The position numbers and the translations under genes are program-made. Shown piece after piece: positions 46,474 to 55,904 of a stretch of DNA of 64,000 nt. The notes under the pieces were generated by a model. The model had not been told where the DNA came from. It was given only the letters and a program-made list of their open reading frames with translations, and searched no databases. The stretch lies in NCBI GenBank assembly GCA_040743155.1, contig JBFLJU010000001.1, positions 806,001 to 870,000 on the forward strand, given 5' to 3'. Positions within the stretch are counted from its first letter, which is position 1; each line of letters begins with the position of its first letter. Origin of the DNA: Cycloclasticus sp. Lineage in GTDB: Bacteria > Pseudomonadota > Gammaproteobacteria > Methylococcales > Cycloclasticaceae.

Positions 46474-47711
46474 ACCAAATGGTAGAAAATATAGCGGCTT
46501 ATGACGTAGAGAAAATTCGTCAAGACTTCCCTGTGCTAAATCAGCAGATTCGTGGCAAGCAGTTGGTTTACCTCGATAATGCCGCCACTAGCCAAAAGCC
46601 TACATCGGTCATTAATAGTATTGTTGACTATTATCAAAATGATAACGCCAATATTCACCGTGGTGTGCATACGCTTAGCGAAAGGGCGACCTTATCGTAC
46701 GAAAATGCGCGTAAAACAGTGCAAGCATTTTTAAATGCGGAGTCGGAAAAAGAGATCGTCTTTACACGCGGCGCAACAGAAGCTATTAATTTAGTGGCTA
46801 ATGCATTTGCAGAAAAAATTTCCGCTGGAGACGAAGTGCTCATTACCGCTATGGAGCACCATTCTAATATTGTGCCTTGGCAAATGTTGTGTAAAAAAAC
46901 GGGAGCTGAGTTAAAAGTAGCGCCCATTAATGATAAAGGCGAGTTAATCCTTGAGCAATTCGAAGCGCTGATTAGCAAAAAGACAAAGTTCGCCGCTATT
47001 TCACATATGTCTAACGCCTTGGGGACGATTAACCCTATTAAGCAAATGATTGATCTGCTGCATCAATATGACGTTCCTGTTTTAGTGGATGGTGCGCAAG
47101 CGATTCCACATATTAGCGTGGATGTTCAAGCGCTAGATTGCGAGTTTTATGTTTTTTCAGGCCATAAATTGTATGCGCCAACGGGCATCGGCGCGCTATA
47201 TGGGAAAATGGAACAGCTTCAACAAATGGCGCCCTATCAAGGTGGTGGTGACATGATTAGTGTTGTGACCTTTGATAAAACGGTTTACAACAAAGTGCCG
47301 TATAAATTTGAAGCAGGCACCCCTAATATTGCTGGAACGATCGGCTTAGGAGCGGCCATCGATTATGTAAACAGTATTGGCGTTGATGCTATTGCGGCAC
47401 ACGAAAATAGTTTGTTGGATTATGCTACAGAGCAGTCTAAGCAAATTGAAAAGCTAAGAATTATTGGGACTGCAAAAAATAAAGGCGCGATCATGTCGTT
47501 TGTCTTAGATGGCATTCATCCGCACGATATAGGCACGATGATGGATCACCAAGGAATTGCAGTACGAGCTGGGCACCACTGCGCAATGCCCGTGATGGAC
47601 TTTTTTGGCGTGCCAGCGACTGCCAGAGCGTCTTTCGCGATGTATAATACGCACCAAGAAGTGGATGCTTTAATGGCAGGAATTAAAAACTTAATTGAGA
47701 TGTTTGGCTAA
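46464..47711 (+). CDS. sufS: Cysteine desulfurase SufS
   Basis: A 415-residue PLP enzyme: VYLDNAATSQKP near residue 32, MEHHSNIVPWQ, the Schiff-base lysine in FSGHKLYAPTG, and the sulfur-carrying cysteine in RAGHHCAMPVM near 370. It supplies persulfide sulfur to the partner SufU. A second ATG at 46470 forms an ATGA overlap with the sufD stop and could be the true start. Confidence 0.95.
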   Translation: MAMNQMVENIAAYDVEKIRQDFPVLNQQIRGKQLVYLDNAATSQKPTSVINSIVDYYQNDNANIHRGVHTLSERATLSYENARKTVQAFLNAESEKEIVFTRGATEAINLVANAFAEKISAGDEVLITAMEHHSNIVPWQMLCKKTGAELKVAPINDKGELILEQFEALISKKTKFAAISHMSNALGTINPIKQMIDLLHQYDVPVLVDGAQAIPHISVDVQALDCEFYVFSGHKLYAPTGIGALYGKMEQLQQMAPYQGGGDMISVVTFDKTVYNKVPYKFEAGTPNIAGTIGLGAAIDYVNSIGVDAIAAHENSLLDYATEQSKQIEKLRIIGTAKNKGAIMSFVLDGIHPHDIGTMMDHQGIAVRAGHHCAMPVMDFFGVPATARASFAMYNTHQEVDALMAGIKNLIEMFG

Positions 47712-48157
47712 TGTTGGATGATTTAAGAGACTTGTATCAAGAGGTTATTTTTGATCACAATAGAAACCCAAGGAACTTCCGTGAAATGGAAGATGCGGAT
47801 CGTCAGATAGACGGTTTTAATCCATTATGTGGGGATCGTTTAACATTATTTATCAAATTTGCAGATGGCAAAATTGCGGATGCCAGTTTTCAAGGACAAG
47901 GCTGTGCAATCTCAACGGCATCTGCATCGTTGATGACGGACATTGTTAAAGGTCAAACGGAAGCAGAAGCACAAAAACTATTCACCCTGTTCCATAAAAT
48001 GGCGACTGGTGAAGATGTTGAAATGGACGACCTGGGTAAATTAGCTGTTTTAGCTGGGGTGTGTGAATATCCCGCTCGTGTCAAATGTGCCACATTACCA
48101 TGGCATACCTTAGATGCGCTGTTACAAGGCTCTGAAGACTCTGTAACAACCGAATAA
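47711..48157 (+). CDS. sufU: SufU-type Fe-S assembly protein
   Basis: A 148-residue NifU/IscU-like protein with the SufU pattern: YQEVIFDHNRNPRN, FNPLCGDRLTLF, GQGCAISTASASLMTD, the insert VKGQTEAEAQ, and CEYPARVKCATLPWHTL. SufU takes sulfur from SufS through zinc-ligand exchange in Gram-positives. Here it stands where enterobacteria have SufE and SufA, neither of which is visible. It overlaps the sufS stop by 1 base. Confidence 0.93.
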   Translation: MLDDLRDLYQEVIFDHNRNPRNFREMEDADRQIDGFNPLCGDRLTLFIKFADGKIADASFQGQGCAISTASASLMTDIVKGQTEAEAQKLFTLFHKMATGEDVEMDDLGKLAVLAGVCEYPARVKCATLPWHTLDALLQGSEDSVTTE

Positions 48158-48185
48158 TCACCACCAGTTGCCCCAAGTGTCTATC

Positions 48186-49284
48186 ATGCGCGAGTTAAAC
48201 CCGATCACCAATAAAATTGTAGATTTAAAGCAGCGTACAGTATCGCTTCGGGGGTATCTTTGACTTTGAAACAAAGCACGAACGTTTAGTAGAAGTTTTA
48301 CGTGAATTAGAAGATCCAGCCGCTTGGGATAACCCTGCGCATGCGCAAGCACTGGGTAAAGAGCGTGGGCAATTAGAGCTCGTTGTCGACACCATTATCG
48401 AATTAAGCAGTGGTTTAGATGATGCTGGTGATTTGTTAGAAATGGCCGTTGAAGAAGATGACGACGAGACTGTTGGTACGATTGAGGATGATTTAGAGGG
48501 CTTTGAACAGAAAGTTGCGTGGCTTGAATTTCAGCGTATGTTTTCAGGCCAAATGGACGCCAATAGTGCTTTCCTTGATATTCAATCTGGCTCAGGCGGA
48601 ACAGAAGCGCAAGATTGGGCGGAAATGATTTTGCGAATGTACCTTCGGTGGTCAGAACAACACGATTTTAAAACAGAAATTATTGAATTATCCTCGGGTG
48701 ATGTGGCGGGTATTAAAAGTGCGACTATCTCAATTCAAGGTGATTACGTTTATGGTTGGCTAAGAACAGAAATTGGTGTGCATCGTTTAGTACGCAAATC
48801 CCCGTTTGATTCGGGCAATAGGCGTCATACCTCATTTGCAGCTGTTTTTGTTTCCCCCGAAGTTGAAGACGATATAGACATAGAGATTAATCCAGCCGAT
48901 TTGCGTATTGACGTATACCGTGCCAGCGGAGCAGGTGGCCAGCACGTAAATAAAACTGAATCAGCCGTTCGTATTACGCACATGCCTACAAATGCCGTCG
49001 TGCAGTGTCAAAATGACCGGTCGCAGCACAAAAACAAAGCCACAGCGATGAAGCAGTTGAAAGCTAAGTTGTACGAATTAGAAATGCAAAAGAAGATGGT
49101 AGACCAACAAAAACAAGAAGAGAATAAATCTGATATTGGCTGGGGAAGCCAAATCCGCTCTTATGTTTTAGACCAATCAAGAATTAAAGATTTACGCACC
49201 GGGGTTGAAACCGGTAATACACAGGCCGTGCTTGATGGAGCATTGGACCAATTTATAGAAGCCAGTTTAAAAAGTGGAATTTAA
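48186..49284 (+). CDS. prfB: Peptide chain release factor 2, with programmed +1 frameshift
   Basis: Twenty-five codons from ATG 48186 ([16 protein letters not shown] ... SLRGYL) end at an in-frame TGA at 48261-48263. Slipping +1 at CTT continues with [13 protein letters not shown] and runs to 49284, about 365 residues in all. The shift site is the classic one: AGGGGG-like internal ribosome site (CGGGGG), spacer, CTT TGA C. The rest has the SPF-type anticodon region (SPFDSG) and the peptidyl-hydrolysis motif [21 protein letters not shown]2 reads UGA and UAA; low RF2 promotes the frameshift, giving autoregulation. It is the coding partner of lysS, which follows after 3 bases. Confidence 0.95.
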
Positions 49285-49287
49285 GTT

Positions 49288-50790
49288 ATGAGTGAACAAA
49301 AACAACAAGCGTTGGATGAAAATAAATTAATTGCGGTACGCCGTGAAAAATTAGCTGAAATTAAAAAAGCAGGTAACGCTTATCCAAATGACTTTAGACG
49401 GGAACACTACGCGGAATCATTACACGCCGAATTTAACCAGTTCGATAAAGAGACACTGGCAGAAAAAGACATCAGCGTGTCAATTGCTGGACGCTTAATG
49501 GCTAAACGCGTTATGGGCAAAGCGAGTTTTGCACACGTACAAGATATGTCTGGCCGTATGCAGCTTTTTGTACAACGCGACAGCCTACCTGAAGGGCTCT
49601 ACCAAACATTTAAAGGCTGGGATATTGGTGACATTATCGCGGTTGAAGGGGTTTTATTTAAAACAAAGACCGATGAGTTATCAGTACGTGTTTCATCCAT
49701 TCGCTTATTAACGAAATCTTTACAGCCGTTACCAGAAAAATTTCACGGTCTTACCGATCAAGAACAGCGTTATCGCCAACGTTACGTTGATTTAATTATG
49801 AATGAGACGTCTCGCGAAGTTTTTAAAACGCGTAGCAAAGTGGTTAGTTATATTCGTCAATACCTTGTCGATAATAACTTTATGGAAGTGGAAACGCCGA
49901 TGATGCACGTCATCCCTGGTGGCGCAACAGCAAAGCCATTTGCTACACACCATAATGCTTTGGATATGGAATTGTTTTTGCGTATCGCACCAGAATTGTA
50001 TTTGAAACGGCTTGTGGTCGGTGGTTTTGAGAGGGTATTTGAGATTAACCGAAGTTTCAGAAACGAAGGTTTATCAACGCGTCATAACCCAGAATTCACT
50101 ATGCTTGAATTTTATCAAGCATTTGCTGATTACAAAGACCTTATGGATTTAACCGAAGACATGTTGCGCAAACTTGCCGTGAGTGTGCTTGGAAGCAGTA
50201 TCGTTGAATATCAAGGTGAACGTTATGATTTAGGAAAAGCGTTCAGGCGTATGACGATAATTGAATCCATTCTTCACTACAACAGCGATATTAGCGAAGA
50301 GGATCTTGCAACAAAAGAAGCCGCTTTAGAAATTACTGAACGTTTAAGGATTCCAGTAGAAGACAGTTACGGTTTGGGCAAGATCCAAATTGAAATATTT
50401 GAAAAAACGGTTGAAGAGAAATTACAAGAGCCAACCTTTATTACTGAATACCCAACTGAAGTGTCGCCATTAGCTCGTCGAAGCGATAATAATCCTTTTG
50501 TTACGGATCGTTTTGAATTCTTCGTGGGTGGTCGAGAAGTGGCTAATGGGTTTTCTGAGCTTAATGATTCAGAAGACCAAGCAGAGCGCTTCAGGCAGCA
50601 GGTCGAAGATAAAGATGCGGGTGATGATGAAGCAATGCATTACGATGCTGACTACATTCGCGCCTTAGAAATAGGCATGCCACCAACGGCTGGGGAAGGG
50701 ATTGGTATTGATCGTTTAGTGATGTTTCTAACAAATAGTGCCTCTATTAAAGACGTGATTTTATTCCCGCATATGCGACCAGAAAGCTAA
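49288..50790 (+). CDS. lysS: Lysyl-tRNA synthetase, class II
   Basis: The 500-residue class II synthetase has an N-terminal OB-fold anticodon-binding domain (about 60-145) and a catalytic domain with motif 1 around [20 protein letters not shown], motif 2 [30 protein letters not shown], and motif 3 [17 protein letters not shown] near the C-terminus. The prfB-lysS pairing is common in gammaproteobacteria. Confidence 0.97.
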   Translation: MSEQKQQALDENKLIAVRREKLAEIKKAGNAYPNDFRREHYAESLHAEFNQFDKETLAEKDISVSIAGRLMAKRVMGKASFAHVQDMSGRMQLFVQRDSLPEGLYQTFKGWDIGDIIAVEGVLFKTKTDELSVRVSSIRLLTKSLQPLPEKFHGLTDQEQRYRQRYVDLIMNETSREVFKTRSKVVSYIRQYLVDNNFMEVETPMMHVIPGGATAKPFATHHNALDMELFLRIAPELYLKRLVVGGFERVFEINRSFRNEGLSTRHNPEFTMLEFYQAFADYKDLMDLTEDMLRKLAVSVLGSSIVEYQGERYDLGKAFRRMTIIESILHYNSDISEEDLATKEAALEITERLRIPVEDSYGLGKIQIEIFEKTVEEKLQEPTFITEYPTEVSPLARRSDNNPFVTDRFEFFVGGREVANGFSELNDSEDQAERFRQQVEDKDAGDDEAMHYDADYIRALEIGMPPTAGEGIGIDRLVMFLTNSASIKDVILFPHMRPES

Positions 50791-50806
50791 TTGCTTTCTG
50801 GTTCTT
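50778..50806 (+). terminator. Terminator at the end of prfB-lysS
   Basis: The 10-bp perfect stem (ACCAGAAAGC at 50778-50787 with GCTTTCTGGT at 50793-50802) has a TAATT loop and is followed by TCTTTG. The lysS stop codon lies at the loop. Confidence 0.7.
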
Positions 50807-50823
50807 TGATATGTAAGCATTCG

Positions 50824-51420
50824 CTAAGCATGAATGGGGGCTAAGCCCATAGCCCAAAAAATGACTGTAGACACTAAAACCCCAACGATAGTAACTAAGC
50901 CAATAGTGAGTACAGCGCTAGCGAATAGAAACCCTTTCTCTTGGTTGATACCCATAACAATTGGTAGGCCGGTGTATAAAAGATAAACGCCGTAGGCAAG
51001 GGCAATAAGCCCCGTTAGGAAAATAACCCATGGAATGGGGGTGCTTGCAAAAATTCCGCTAATGAATAAAGGAGAGAGAGTAGTGATAGCCAGCAACATG
51101 CATGTGGATAAGTCTTTGTTCGTACCATACGTGGCTGCCATCCAATGAATTGCTTTGCCAATAATTGCAACACCAATAATGCATGCTAAGTAAAAACCAA
51201 TAACCAATGGAATTGTGCTTTCAATAGTAAATTTGAAGCTCCTATCCCCAATGTCCCAACCGATAACAGCAGCCCCAATGAAAGCAGATATTGCCGGAAT
51301 TGCAGCTAAGGTAAGTATGTATTTATAAAAGCATTCTGCGACACTAATTTTTTTATCACGGATTTGAATCCATTCTTTATCTGACCGTATAAAATTGCCT
51401 GTTAAGTGTTCAAGTATCAT
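50824..51420 (-). CDS. Yip1-family membrane protein
   Basis: A 198-residue protein with about five membrane helices and the YIP1-like N-terminus ILEHLTGNFIRSDKEWIQIRDKK, followed by YILTLAAIPAISAFIGAAVIGW. Bacterial members have no defined function. It is a single gene, convergent with lysS and divergent from ctaG. Confidence 0.8.
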   Translation of the reverse strand: MILEHLTGNFIRSDKEWIQIRDKKISVAECFYKYILTLAAIPAISAFIGAAVIGWDIGDRSFKFTIESTIPLVIGFYLACIIGVAIIGKAIHWMAATYGTNKDLSTCMLLAITTLSPLFISGIFASTPIPWVIFLTGLIALAYGVYLLYTGLPIVMGINQEKGFLFASAVLTIGLVTIVGVLVSTVIFWAMGLAPIHA

Positions 51421-51573
51421 CTGAATTCCTTCGGTTTTAATAAATCATTGGTTAGTAGTTCGACAATAATTATGAACTAACTGGAGCGGATCTCACTAGA
51501 ACATTAACATTTTTTTGATCTATATCATTATTTTAAATTGATTTGTTAGGATTATTTAATTTGTGATTGAACA

Positions 51574-52455
51574 GTGTCGGCTAGCTGGTTTGTTATAATT
51601 TTGCTTTTTATAAACTCGCTGTATATGCATTTGCAAAGTTATCTTAAACCTTGGGAGTTTTCACCACTTTTTGTGGTGTCATTCTTATTGCTTGCTTGGT
51701 TTTATACACGTGGTCTTATGGCTATCAAAAAAGCGGATAGGGACAGTAAGACCTATTGGCAAGCGTCTAGTTTTTATATTGGATTGATCTCTATTTATAT
51801 TGTTTCCCATACTTACGTAGATTACCTCTCACAATATATGTTCTGGGTGCACCGTTTTCAACACCTTGTTCTTCACCACCTTGCTCCATTATTAATAGTG
51901 TTAGGTGCTGTTGAAATTGTTAGTAAAGGTGTGCCTAATGGCTGGCCGCGATGGTCCAAGGTGCCGGTTTTTATTAAGTGGCCTAGCGAATGGTTGTATC
52001 GCTTTATTCAGCACCCTGTTGTTGCACCTGTTTTATTTGTTGGCTTAATTTATTTATGGTTAATACCTGACATTCATTTTGCAGCGATGTTGAGTAAAAA
52101 TCTGTATTACATAATGAATTGGTCCATGTTGCTTGATGGTCTGTTGTTTTGGTGGTTGGTCTTAGGTCCAGACTGGAAAGGTGAGGGCAAAGGTTTCAAG
52201 ACGCGTATTATGATGATGCTAGTTGTCGTTATTCCGCAGCAGTTATTAGGCGCTTACCTAACGCTAAGCAATACGGTTATTTACGATGTGTATGATGTGT
52301 GCGGCCGCGCATGGCCTATTAGCCCTATGGCAGATCAAATTTATGGCGGTGTTATTACTTGGATACCTGCCAGCATGATGAGCGTTTTAGGGTTGATTTT
52401 AGTGCTCCGCCGACGTTTAAATTATCAAAAGATTAAAGAAGATGAAAAAAGTTAA
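51574..52455 (+). CDS. CtaG-type cytochrome c oxidase assembly protein (caa3 group)
   Basis: A 293-residue membrane protein with about seven helices, starting at GTG. The conserved stretches HRFQHLVLHHLAPLLIVLGA, HPVVAPVLFVGLIYLWLIPD and a second histidine- and tryptophan-rich helix match the caa3_CtaG family (PF09678), thought to help deliver copper to cytochrome c oxidase. It overlaps the SCO gene by 14 bases; the pair is a copper-centre assembly unit. No oxidase subunit genes are in the window. Confidence 0.85.
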   Translation: MSASWFVIILLFINSLYMHLQSYLKPWEFSPLFVVSFLLLAWFYTRGLMAIKKADRDSKTYWQASSFYIGLISIYIVSHTYVDYLSQYMFWVHRFQHLVLHHLAPLLIVLGAVEIVSKGVPNGWPRWSKVPVFIKWPSEWLYRFIQHPVVAPVLFVGLIYLWLIPDIHFAAMLSKNLYYIMNWSMLLDGLLFWWLVLGPDWKGEGKGFKTRIMMMLVVVIPQQLLGAYLTLSNTVIYDVYDVCGRAWPISPMADQIYGGVITWIPASMMSVLGLILVLRRRLNYQKIKEDEKS

Positions 52456-53023
52456 ATTTGGCCTCTCAATTATTGTATTACTACTACTGACTGCGTGCAC
52501 TAAAAGTGAACCTACACGGTTAACCAACGTTAGTGGGCTTGTTCAAGATTTAAGTTTTGAGTTAACCGATGAGAATAATAATTCTGTAACAGCAAAAGAC
52601 TATCTGGGCCATACAGTTGCCCTTTTCTTCGGTTTTACCAGTTGTCCTGCAGTATGTCCTACAACAATGCATCAGTTATCAGGAATATTAAAAGAAATTG
52701 ACCCGGAAGGAGACTTAGTTAAGGTTTTATTTGTATCCGTTGACCCGAAGCGTGACTCGATAGAGAAGCTTAAAAAATATACAGCTATTTTTGGTCCTGC
52801 ATTTATTGGGCTTCGAGGTGATGAGGCTACGATAAAAGAAATGACCAAGAAGTATCGTGTGACATTCGGTTACGGTGATGCTGATGATGGCGGTAATTAC
52901 GAAGTTTCACACAGTGGAGCGGTATTTATTTTTGACACTAACGGTGAGGCGCGTTTATTGGCAACGCAATCCTCCAGCGCTAAAGACATGCTTTATGATA
53001 TGGAAATGCTTGTTAATCAATAA
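52442..53023 (+). CDS. SCO1/SenC-family copper chaperone, lipoprotein
   Basis: A 193-residue protein with a lipoprotein signal (LLLLTAC, cysteine 19) and a thioredoxin-like SCO domain. The copper ligands are in FTSCPAVCPTTMHQL (CxxxC) and VSHSGAVFIFD (histidine), with FVSVDPKRDS between them. It helps build the CuA site of cytochrome oxidase from the periplasmic face. It is convergent with the HDOD gene. Confidence 0.92.
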   Translation: MKKVKFGLSIIVLLLLTACTKSEPTRLTNVSGLVQDLSFELTDENNNSVTAKDYLGHTVALFFGFTSCPAVCPTTMHQLSGILKEIDPEGDLVKVLFVSVDPKRDSIEKLKKYTAIFGPAFIGLRGDEATIKEMTKKYRVTFGYGDADDGGNYEVSHSGAVFIFDTNGEARLLATQSSSAKDMLYDMEMLVNQ

Positions 53024-53032
53024 AATTCACGT

Positions 53033-53881
53033 CTATGCCGTAATAAAAATCTCTTCAACTTCTTCAATTTTTTCAGGCACGCCTTCGATTTCAATAACGT
53101 CTACATCGTGATCAAGCCTGAGTTTTTTAAAGGCAGGGATTAAAGACCAGTCGTCTTGGTTGTTTTTATGGTTTTCTCTAGAGGGTGTTTGTAAATTCGC
53201 GACGAGCACAATGTCAGAATAATCGGCTTCTGCTTGCGGGTCCCTAAACAAGTTTTCATGTTCCCATACAACTTCAGTAAGACTTTCAGGGAAGTCCCAG
53301 TGTTCAACAATTAATCTTCCAACATCGGTATGCAGTTCATCGATGATCTTATCTAAAGCGCGTGGGTTGCCTATAAAATAGTCATGTTTTTCAGCTTCTA
53401 ATAGTATTGGGAGTACGCCTATGTCGTGAATTAAGCCTGCTAACATGGCTTGTTCAGGGTCTAGGTGTGGTGAGGATATGGCTAATACTCTACTAAATGC
53501 GGCAACGTGAATGCTGTGTTCCCAAGCTTTTTTGAAGCGTTCTGCCATTACCTGTGATCTTGCTTTAAACATTTGCTCAACGGTAATGCTCATAATCAAA
53601 TTCCTCACGACTCGATTACCCATTCGAGTAATTGCAATTTGAATATTCTCAATTTTGTTTCGAGCTCTAAATAGAGGTGAGTTGGCTACTTTTAATAAGC
53701 GTGCTGATAAGGCCGTGTCCGTATTGATGATTTTTGCTAGTTCTACGGCGGTAGTGTTTTCATTGTCGGCGGCTTCACGTGCTTTAATGGCAACATCCGG
53801 AAAAGTTGGAAGGACGAGAGTTTCGTTGTCTAAATCATGTTTAAGTAATTGTAAAAACTCTTCTTTGTTGGGTATGTTCAT
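53033..53881 (-). CDS. HDOD-domain protein
   Basis: A 282-residue protein occupied by an HDOD domain (about 20-215): LPTFPDVAIKAREAADNENTTAVELAKIINTD, LSARLLKVANSP, ITRMGNRVVRNLIMSI and AGLIHDIGVLPILLEAE. HDOD proteins are HD-related but usually lack metal ligands and act in signalling. No output domain follows. Partner unknown. Confidence 0.85.
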   Translation of the reverse strand: MNIPNKEEFLQLLKHDLDNETLVLPTFPDVAIKAREAADNENTTAVELAKIINTDTALSARLLKVANSPLFRARNKIENIQIAITRMGNRVVRNLIMSITVEQMFKARSQVMAERFKKAWEHSIHVAAFSRVLAISSPHLDPEQAMLAGLIHDIGVLPILLEAEKHDYFIGNPRALDKIIDELHTDVGRLIVEHWDFPESLTEVVWEHENLFRDPQAEADYSDIVLVANLQTPSRENHKNNQDDWSLIPAFKKLRLDHDVDVIEIEGVPEKIEEVEEIFITA

Positions 53882-53908
53882 CTGATTCCTTTCGAATAAT
53901 GATTAACT

Positions 53909-54790
53909 TTAGTCTAGATTGTATTTTGGAGTTCGTACGGTTAATTTGCTGTTATTTTTTAACAATAGTTCAGCGTTTTTAATTGAGGCTGTTTTTAGCA
54001 CAATTAAGCCAATATATTCATTATTCGTTGAGGGGATGCAATTTAGTACCGTACCCATACTATTAGTGTCATCAATGGAATATATGCTTTCACCTGAAGA
54101 ATATTGGTTATTAGAATTAAAGCTGACTAAGCGCCTTTTAACCGTCCCCTTGTAATGCATGCGAGCAATTACTTCCTGCCCGGTATAGCAACCTTTTTCA
54201 AAACTAATGCCGCTTAATAAGTCAAGATTTAGCATTTGCGGGATAAATAACTCGCTAGTGTCTTCTGTGATTTCGGGGATGCCGGCATCGATGAGAAGTG
54301 CTTGCCAATCGTTGAACTGAGTATTTATGCTTGCTAATGAGTTGTCACTATTCAAGATAGGGTAAGAATCAGCGGGAACGACCAGTAAGGCTAAATTATC
54401 GACAAAACCTTGTTTAATATGGGTTAATGGTTTTAATGATAATTGTGTTGAATTACTAATAAGCTCATTTATCCCCAGAACAATAAAATTCTCTGTTACA
54501 TCATTAATCTGCACGTCAGAGCGAAAAACAAACATCTTTAAGCGCTTAACAATGGATGGGAATAGGCCAGCCGGTAGGACCATGTAATAAGTTTCTTCAC
54601 GTTTAAAAAGGTGGAAGAGGCTGATGGCTCGGCCCTTAGGGTTGCAAAGAGCACCAAATGCACTGTCGGTATCGTTTAAGCTAAGAACATCGCAGGTTGT
54701 TTGCCCTTGTAGAAAGGCCCCTGCATCCGCTCCTGATAGGGTGAGGATTTTTTTATTATCCGAAAGGTCGAACAAAGTAGGTGTGTTCAT
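53909..54790 (-). CDS. ygfZ: Folate-binding tRNA-modifying protein YgfZ
   Basis: A 293-residue GcvT-like protein with the YgfZ signature ISFEKGCYTGQEVIARMHYKGTVKRRL near residues 194-220 and LSGADAGAFLQGQTTCDV at the N-terminus. YgfZ uses tetrahydrofolate in the upkeep of some iron-sulfur enzymes, including MiaB-type ones. In E. coli it also lies near sdhE and ygfX, which are about 4 kb away here. Confidence 0.9.
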   Translation of the reverse strand: MNTPTLFDLSDNKKILTLSGADAGAFLQGQTTCDVLSLNDTDSAFGALCNPKGRAISLFHLFKREETYYMVLPAGLFPSIVKRLKMFVFRSDVQINDVTENFIVLGINELISNSTQLSLKPLTHIKQGFVDNLALLVVPADSYPILNSDNSLASINTQFNDWQALLIDAGIPEITEDTSELFIPQMLNLDLLSGISFEKGCYTGQEVIARMHYKGTVKRRLVSFNSNNQYSSGESIYSIDDTNSMGTVLNCIPSTNNEYIGLIVLKTASIKNAELLLKNNSKLTVRTPKYNLD

Positions 54791-54870
54791 ATGCTTTTGC
54801 CTAGTGAGTAGATGTATATTGTATCGTTAAAAAGTAGTATGTTGCGGCACAAAAAAATATCGGGATAGCC

Positions 54871-54899
54871 TTGAATATCAATGGCTGATGTTTTAATCT
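54871..54899 (+). promoter_or_regulatory. Possible promoter of the succinate dehydrogenase operon
   Basis: TTGAAT (54871-54876), a 17-base spacer and TAATCT (54894-54899) lie 30 bases ahead of the first small gene of the unit. Each hexamer matches four of six consensus bases. Confidence 0.4.
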
Positions 54900-54928
54900 A
54901 ACGAGCTTCGATCTTTAGGGGTTTTTTT

Positions 54929-55090
54929 ATGAGTAAAAAAGTAGATCCAATTGACGTTTCTAAAAAAGATGACGTTAAAAAAGATAACAAAACAGCCCCT
55001 AAATCAACAAAAGAAATTAATGGACGCCCTGGCCCTGAACCTACACGTTATGGTGATTGGGAAAAAAATGGTCGATGCATTGATTTTTAA
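54929..55090 (+). CDS. SDHAF4-like succinate dehydrogenase assembly factor (DUF1674)
   Basis: A 53-residue gene with a lysine-rich N-terminus and the C-terminal core GRPGPEPTRYGDWEKNGRC followed by IDF. That core is the signature of DUF1674, the family of mitochondrial SDHAF4, which binds flavinylated SdhA and promotes complex assembly. It lies 30 bases before sdhC in the same direction, which supports the assignment. It is shorter than most gene-finding cut-offs and easily missed. Confidence 0.88.
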   Translation: MSKKVDPIDVSKKDDVKKDNKTAPKSTKEINGRPGPEPTRYGDWEKNGRCIDF

Positions 55091-55120
55091 TATTATTTTA
55101 CGTCATCAAGAGGTTTTTTT

Positions 55121-55516
55121 ATGAGTAGTAGTAACAGGCCACTTTCGCCGCATTTAGATGTTTATAAGCTCCCTTTGTCAGCTTTATTGTCTATCGTACA
55201 CCGTGGCACAGGTGCTTTCCTAACGATTGGGACTTTCGTTCTAGTATGGTGGTTAATGGCTTTAGCGGGTGGTGAGGAAGCATTTAACGCGGCCCAAGAA
55301 TTCATGGGTAGCTTTTTCGGACGCTTAATCTTGTTTGGCTGGTCTTTTGCCGTGTTTTTTCATTTGGCAAACGGAATTAGGCACTTAGTTTGGGATGCGG
55401 GCTATTTTTTTGAAAAAGACGAAGTTGAGAAGTCTTCATTTATCGTTTTAGCTACGTCGGGATTTTTAACAATTCTTATTTGGGTTGTTGCGTTTTCATT
55501 TGGTGGAGGAGCATAA
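55121..55516 (+). CDS. sdhC: Succinate dehydrogenase cytochrome b556 subunit
   Basis: A 131-residue membrane subunit with three helices. Typical motifs are RPLSPHLDVYKLPLSALLSIVHRGTG (quinone-site Ser and Arg) and FHLANGIRHLVWDAG (haem b histidine). It anchors the complex II catalytic pair and passes electrons to quinone. sdhD begins just after its stop. Confidence 0.95.
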   Translation: MSSSNRPLSPHLDVYKLPLSALLSIVHRGTGAFLTIGTFVLVWWLMALAGGEEAFNAAQEFMGSFFGRLILFGWSFAVFFHLANGIRHLVWDAGYFFEKDEVEKSSFIVLATSGFLTILIWVVAFSFGGGA

Positions 55517-55517
55517 A

Positions 55518-55898
55518 ATGAGTTTAAGATCACCTCTGGGACAGGCTAAGGGCCTTGGTTCCGCAAAAGAAGGCTTGCATCACTGGTGGGCCCAACGCGT
55601 CACAGCTGTTGCGCTTATCCCATTAACAATATGGTTTGCTTTTAAAGTTGCTGTATTAAGCATGAGCGATTATCAAACAGTATTAGAGTGCATAGGATCG
55701 CCTTGGTCAGCTGCCTTAATCGTTTCGCTTATCGTTGCCGCTTTCTACCATGCTGCTCTAGGTATGCAAGTTATTTACGAAGATTATGTTTCTCATAAAG
55801 CAGTTCGCATTGGCGCAATTATGGGTACTAATCTGTTGCTATTTTTATTGGGTGCGGCGGGTGTTATCGCTGTACTGCGTATTGCCGTTGGAGGCTAG
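55518..55898 (+). CDS. sdhD: Succinate dehydrogenase hydrophobic membrane anchor
   Basis: A 126-residue membrane anchor with three helices. It begins MSLRSPLGQAKGLGSAKEGL, with WWAQRVTAVALIPL in the first helix and AAFYHAALGMQVIYEDYV carrying the haem-ligand histidine and quinone-site Asp-Tyr. I use the ATG at 55518, one base after the sdhC stop; the frame is open further upstream but inside sdhC. Confidence 0.95.
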   Translation: MSLRSPLGQAKGLGSAKEGLHHWWAQRVTAVALIPLTIWFAFKVAVLSMSDYQTVLECIGSPWSAALIVSLIVAAFYHAALGMQVIYEDYVSHKAVRIGAIMGTNLLLFLLGAAGVIAVLRIAVGG

Positions 55899-55904
55899 AG
55901 TTTC

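Noticed and set aside
48433-49284. prfB as a truncated or broken gene starting at 48433
   Set aside because: The missing N-terminus is present upstream in another frame and is joined by the standard RF2 frameshift site.
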